Positions 59,753 to 64,000 of a stretch of DNA of 64,000 nucleotides are shown one piece after another; position 1 is the first letter of the stretch; each line of letters starts with the position of its first letter. Location of the stretch: positions 2,247,001 to 2,311,000 of the forward strand of contig NC_053047.1 of the NCBI RefSeq assembly GCF_003473485.1. The letters are read 5' to 3'. Made by a program: the position numbers and the translations under genes. The notes under the pieces were generated by a model that worked only from the letters and a program-made list of their open reading frames with translations, ran no database searches and was not told the DNA's origin. Source of the DNA: Medicago truncatula. Taxonomy: Eukaryota > Streptophyta > Magnoliopsida > Fabales > Fabaceae.

Positions 59753-60025
59753 CTCCCTCGGTTTCTTTTTAATCGGTTTATTTTGACTTTTTACATAAAT
59801 CAAGACTATAAATACGTTTACTATTTTTGATACAACAAATTATCTTTTTCCTATAATAACCTTAATTATTTAATGCTTCATTTCATATATTTCTCTCTTT
59901 GCAATAAATATATAAGGGTAATATAGGTAAAGCCACATTTAATAATACATTGAACTTTGAAAACGACAGTTAATTGAAAACAAAATTTTTATGCAAAAGT
60001 GACAATTATAAAGGAACGGAGAGAG
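59753..60025. mobile_element. Stowaway-like MITE (273 bp)
   Basis: CTCCCTCGGTTTCTTTTTAA at the left and TATAAAGGAACGGAGAGAG at the right are inverted repeats of the Stowaway type. TA lies on both sides (59751-59752 and 60026-60027). Confidence 0.85.
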
Positions 60026-60872
60026 TATCATTTTAATTACGACTCAAATGATAAATAATTGTATTAGAAACATTTAACACTCTTTTATTTAATAAAATTA
60101 TACGATCTCTTCATCAAAATAATCAGTTTTATGTGAACTTTATTGAATAAGAGTGTGAATATTGAAAAGAAACCGTTAAAATAATGGAATGAGAATGTGA
60201 ACTATAATTCTCCATTTTTTAAGAATTTTAATGAGTTTAATGTGTCAAAAATTAAAGTAAGTGATCCACATGACATCCTATAAAAAATATATGTTTTAGA
60301 TATTTTTAAAGATTATTTTTTAGAGAAGATATTTTTCAAAGATGTTTGTAAGATTTTGCCCAACTAACAATATTGATATTACCTTGACTCAATAAACAAT
60401 ATTGATATTATAAGATTAGATCTTCTTAAAAAAATATTACAAGGTTAGACATATTCATCTGATTTTAAACCGTGATTTTACAACTTTGTGTGTAAGTTTC
60501 AGATGATGTTTTTCACTTCATAAACTGATAAAAATAAATTTAAAGACGTTACAAAAAAAGTCTACGACATGGTAATGAATTTTCATTGGAAGATTGTCAA
60601 TGCATAGTCATCATCAAATTCTTTTTTTAATATGTTGCACTGATATTTTTCTTTTTCATTTTTGCCTCTAAGATATTTTTCATTAGACGGTGTAAAATCA
60701 AGTCATATCTATATTTTAAACATTATTTATTAAAATTTAACATTATTTATTTTTTACTATTAATTGTTGTGGTTGTGTTAGAATATATCATAAGCATTGT
60801 TAAGTAGTGGTGAGTGGGTATCTTCTTCATTCATTCATTCATTCTTCACCTACCGAGACTGTATTGAAGAAT
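60026..60872. other. Upstream region of the 95-aa protein gene
   Basis: AT-rich, no coding region recognised. A (CATT)n run lies at about 60827-60842 in the presumed 5' UTR. Confidence 0.5.
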
Positions 60873-62085
60873 ATGGAGAAGATGAAATTCTCTCGGCAGG
60901 TGGAGTTGTGGCAGAACATCATGCATCCTGTTCGTAGGTTTTGGATTTCCATTGCCACACGTTTTGGAATTCGTAAAACTGGTAATAATTCAAAACATGT
61001 TTGGTCCTTTTTCTGTATTTTTGGTTACATAGTACATGTTTGGTTTTGATGTTTGCAAAATAGCATGTGCTGAGTTTTGCACGTTAATTGTAACATATTT
61101 TGATCCACTACGAGTTTGACAGAATCACAGGGAATTTGTGAATTATTGTAACATATTTGGATTCACACACTGTTTGATATTGTTAAAACTAACAAGAAGA
61201 ATAGTTTTTATTAAGATAACAACAACCAATCGTGATTCTGATAAACTCATCGTCAATACAAATATATTATATCATTTTCAATGAATGCACTTTGAGTGAT
61301 TAAAACTTTGAAATAAACATGTTAATTTGGACAAGAAATTCTTCCTTATAGTTCTGTCTAATTTTTTAAGATGGAGTTTCATTTTGATACACCGACGGTG
61401 TAAAGAATTTTTACAGCGTTAGAGAACCACGACTAATTACATGTTTGGCTATGGAAGTAGTTGTGGATAAAACCAAATATTTTGAGTGATTTGATGATTA
61501 TGATTAATTCACAGTGAAGATTCTTTTTGGCCGGCAGTGTATAAGAATCAAATCCTTTTAAAGATTATTGATTCAGCCTTAAAATCTTGATTTTGAACAT
61601 TATTTGTGGTGATGATTAGATAAAGCTTTTTAATTTAGTTCTAATGCGCGTTAATTGTAACGTGTTTGAATTGCTGGTGAGTTTGATAAAATTATGGTGA
61701 GATGTGATTTTGTTGAAGCTCAAGATTGTAGCTTCTGCTAAAATCGTGGTAGCGACCATGATTCCGCTAAATTCACTGTCAATTCATACATGCTGTATCA
61801 TTTCAATGAATGACACTTTGAGTTACATTTCAATTCATACATGTTAATTTGGACATGAAATCGTTCCGATATAGCTCTCTGATAATGTTTGAAACAATAT
61901 GTGCAGGACTAAAGAAGCTAAGAAATGATGTGAAATCTTGTGAATATGAAGATATTCGTGTGATGTGGGAGATGCTAAACAGAAATGAATCATTATCAGA
62001 GTTTGGTGGTGGTAATTCTCCAAACAAAATCAAGAAGATTCATTACTTGAAATTATTCAAATGGGCAAGGTGTGCTGCTCCATAA
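60873..62085 (+). CDS. Small basic protein of unrecognised family, 95 aa
   Basis: Two exons, 60873-60981 and 61907-62085, join across a phase-1 GT-AG intron (donor GTAATA, acceptor TGTGCAG) to an open frame of 95 residues starting MEKMKFSRQVELWQ. The joined protein has an amphipathic, Arg/Trp-rich first part (MHPVRRFWISIATRFGIRKT), a Lys/Glu-rich middle (DVKSCEYEDIRVMWEMLNRN) and a basic end (KIHYLKLFKWARCAAP). No signal peptide or membrane segment is evident. The clean splice sites and continuous composition support a real gene, but I do not recognise the family and propose no function. The 925-bp intron contains a MITE. Confidence 0.75.
61388..61552. mobile_element. MITE (ACACCGACGGTGTAAA family), copy 1, in an intron
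   Basis: GATACACCGACGGTGTAAAG at the left and TTGGCCGGCAGTGTATAAG at the right are approximate inverted repeats. A related element lies at 62858-63010. Both contain an ACCACRACTAATTAC / AACCAATTACGTG-like segment and a GATTATGATTAAT-like segment in the same order. Confidence 0.6.
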
Positions 62086-62370
62086 AATTCTCACTCCTAA
62101 TCATGTGTGTGAATTTATTTCTCTTCACAGAAATTAGGGTTTTCTTGCTTCAATCATGAATAAAGAGAATAGGGTTTCATGTTGAACATGGTCTCTTCTC
62201 TCGTATGAATCAGCTCAATTGTTTCATAGTTGGTGCACATTGTGTGTGAGTGTTGTAAATTTCGGGGTACCGAGTTTGATTCCTACTGATGAAAAAAACT
62301 CGATCATTTTGTAAATATCAAATGTATCAACCAACTTGATGTAGCCACCCTTATCGTATATGAAAATAAC

Positions 62371-62645
62371 TAAGTGAATCATCAATTTAGTCCTTGAAGT
62401 TGTTAGAATCAAGAATTTTGATCTTTGAAATTAACAAAATTCCAAAATGGTTTTTGAAATTAAAAATTCTCGATCACATTAGTGCATATAGAACCTTTTC
62501 GCACGAACTAAATTGTCTGACGCAAAATGACTAATGTGATCTGGGGGGAAATTTCGGTTACGATGATCATTTTAGAATTTCGTCAATTTCAAGGACTAAA
62601 TTTTTCAAAGATCTACAATTTAAGGACTATATTTGTGATTCACTT
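62371..62645. mobile_element. Mutator-like foldback MITE (275 bp)
   Basis: TAAGTGAATCATCAATTTAG at the left matches the reverse complement of the right end (AAGTGAATCACAAATATAGT). Flanks GAAAATAAC (62362-62370) and GAAAATAAT (62646-62654) are a 9-bp duplication with one mismatch. AGTCCTTGAA-type repeats occur in both arms. Confidence 0.8.
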
Positions 62646-62857
62646 GAAAATAATGTGTAGTTTTGTGGTGTGATTCATCATCTTGTTATGTTCAACTAGA
62701 CCTTCATGTATTGCTTTTGTAGATCCATGTAATGTGTCTCAGATTTTACCTTTGTATCTCTTGGTTTTGTATCAGAAATAAACTATCTGCATTATGCAGA
62801 ATATCTTACCTACTGTGTACTTGATAGAATTAAATCAAAAGAATTTCAGTTTTTTGC

Positions 62858-63010
62858 ACTGTCGGTGTAAACGGTTTTACACTGCCACCGCATCACAACC
62901 AATTACGTGTGTGGCTTTCGAAGTGGTTATGATAAAAAGTCAAACGTTCTAATGATCAGACAGTTATGATTAATCGATAGTGTAAAAAGCTTTTTCACTA
63001 ACCGTGTATA
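62858..63010. mobile_element. MITE (ACACCGACGGTGTAAA family), copy 2
   Basis: CACTGTCGGTGTAAACGG and GTGTAAAAAGCTTTTTCACT with AACCGTG at the other end form imperfect inverted repeats. It is the same family as 61388-61552. Confidence 0.6.
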
Positions 63011-63240
63011 TATGAATTAAATCCAAATTGAAAAGGTAAAATTGTACATAAAAAGGATAAGAATGTGTTAAATCTTATTTTTTTCTGTTTTCTATGGTAA
63101 TTTTTTTTCAGTTTACCTTCTTACAAAAAGAACATCATACAATTACTGGTATATTAATATGATATAATGGTAACTTGTTCCACAAACTTTGTGATAAAAT
63201 TACACTTGAAAACTATATCAGAAAAAAATAAAACTCAGTT

Positions 63241-64000
63241 TTAACTATCTGATTCACTCTTATTATAGTAATATTTACACAATAGTGTATACAACAATAA
63301 GCTAATTGAACTTAACCAAGCTAGAAGCCAATAGTAATTATCCAAACGCGCCTCGACCATATCATCAGAAAACCAACTTGGTGTTCCTTTTGAACTTGTA
63401 TATACTTCAACAAGTGTAATCATCAATGCACTAACAAAGCTTCCAACTCCAAAAACACTTGTATACAATGCAATTCCCATTGTTCTCATATTCTTCGGAA
63501 CTTCACCGTAGAAAAATTCTTGCATACCAACCACTGTGAAAATATCCGATATACCAAGAAGAATGTACTGTGGTAGTAACCAGAAAATGCTTATTGGTAC
63601 TATTTCTGATAGTAATCCTTCACTTCTCATTTGTCGACCGATAGCAAGACGTTTCATTTCAACTAGTGCTGCGATAATCATCGCTATGATTGAGAGTACC
63701 ATTCCGATTCCCATTCTTTGCATCACATTTATACCTTTTTCCTGTCGTGTTATCAGCTGCGCGAACGGTATGAAAATTCTGTTGTATAACGGCATCAATA
63801 GTATTATAGACAATGTTATAGCACTTTGGAGTGTGGCGGGTGGTATCTTGAAATTTGAACCTATGTTTCGCTTCATTGTCATGCCTTGTTTTGTGAAAAA
63901 TGTTGCAGGTTGTTGGAAAATCACTGCAAACATGAGAAGCATTGTCCATATAGGCAATAGCTTAATCATAACCTTGACATTTGGTAGCAGACACATGCTG
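63241..64000 (-). CDS. NPF5: NRT1/PTR family (NPF5-type) transporter, C-terminal part
   Basis: The frame is open on the minus strand from the window edge to TAA at 63241-63243, covering about the last 252 residues. It belongs to the proton-coupled oligopeptide/nitrate transporter family of the major facilitator superfamily. [20 protein letters not shown] starts the second half. [79 protein letters not shown] and the final [16 protein letters not shown] correspond to membrane segments 7-12. The first half of the gene lies outside. The substrate cannot be told from sequence, since NPF members carry nitrate, peptides, hormones or specialised metabolites. The ATG at 63994-63996 is internal, not the start. 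Confidence 0.9.
   Translation of the reverse strand, partial: SMCLLPNVKVMIKLLPIWTMLLMFAVIFQQPATFFTKQGMTMKRNIGSNFKIPPATLQSAITLSIILLMPLYNRIFIPFAQLITRQEKGINVMQRMGIGMVLSIIAMIIAALVEMKRLAIGRQMRSEGLLSEIVPISIFWLLPQYILLGISDIFTVVGMQEFFYGEVPKNMRTMGIALYTSVFGVGSFVSALMITLVEVYTSSKGTPSWFSDDMVEARLDNYYWLLAWLSSISLLLYTLLCKYYYNKSESDS

Noticed and set aside
1-64000. CRISPR array, rRNA genes or bacterial-type operons
   Set aside because: No regularly spaced short repeats, no ribosomal RNA sequence, and all genes have plant-type introns.

Overview
The window is nuclear DNA of a flowering plant, most probably a legume of the Medicago/Trifolium type. It is AT-rich, its genes carry GT-AG introns, LINE, hAT, Mutator, Harbinger and LTR relics are dense, and the P450 proteins look most like legume CYP82A enzymes. 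The organism is inferred, not proven.

The core (4.4-48 kb) is a same-strand cluster. An intact seven-exon TPS-a terpene synthase (557 aa, no transit peptide) is followed by five CYP82-family cytochrome P450 loci in tandem. Four P450s are intact: A 16726-19272, B 27711-30664, D 40050-42294 and E 44653-48039. The third, C (34362-36980), is a pseudogene with a nonsense codon, a +1 frameshift and a Glu in place of the last heme-motif Gly. All five share one phase-0 intron at the same place. A terpene synthase beside a CYP82 array suggests a terpenoid biosynthetic cluster in which the P450s oxidise the synthase product. That link is inference.

The right-hand part holds a DUF1639 gene on the minus strand (52618-53473), a two-exon gene for a 95-aa basic protein of no recognised family (60873-62085), and the 3' end of an NPF5-type transporter on the minus strand running off the window (63241-64000).

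The rest is mostly mobile DNA, and many insertions can be delimited by their target-site duplications. They include three solo LTRs of one family (8591-10458, 50173-51456, 57194-58345), a complete TRIM with a tRNA-Met primer site (56504-57066), a hAT element in the intron of P450 C, two nested hAT elements in the intron of P450 E, Mutator-type foldback elements, Stowaway and Tourist MITEs, several LINE ORF2 relics, a Harbinger transposase relic, and a set of very short poly(A)/poly(T) insertions that look like tail-only retroposition. About 1 kb at 58.65-59.67 kb is a diverged copy of the region upstream of P450 D with no P450 after it, and it preserves the empty target site of a MITE found in the original.
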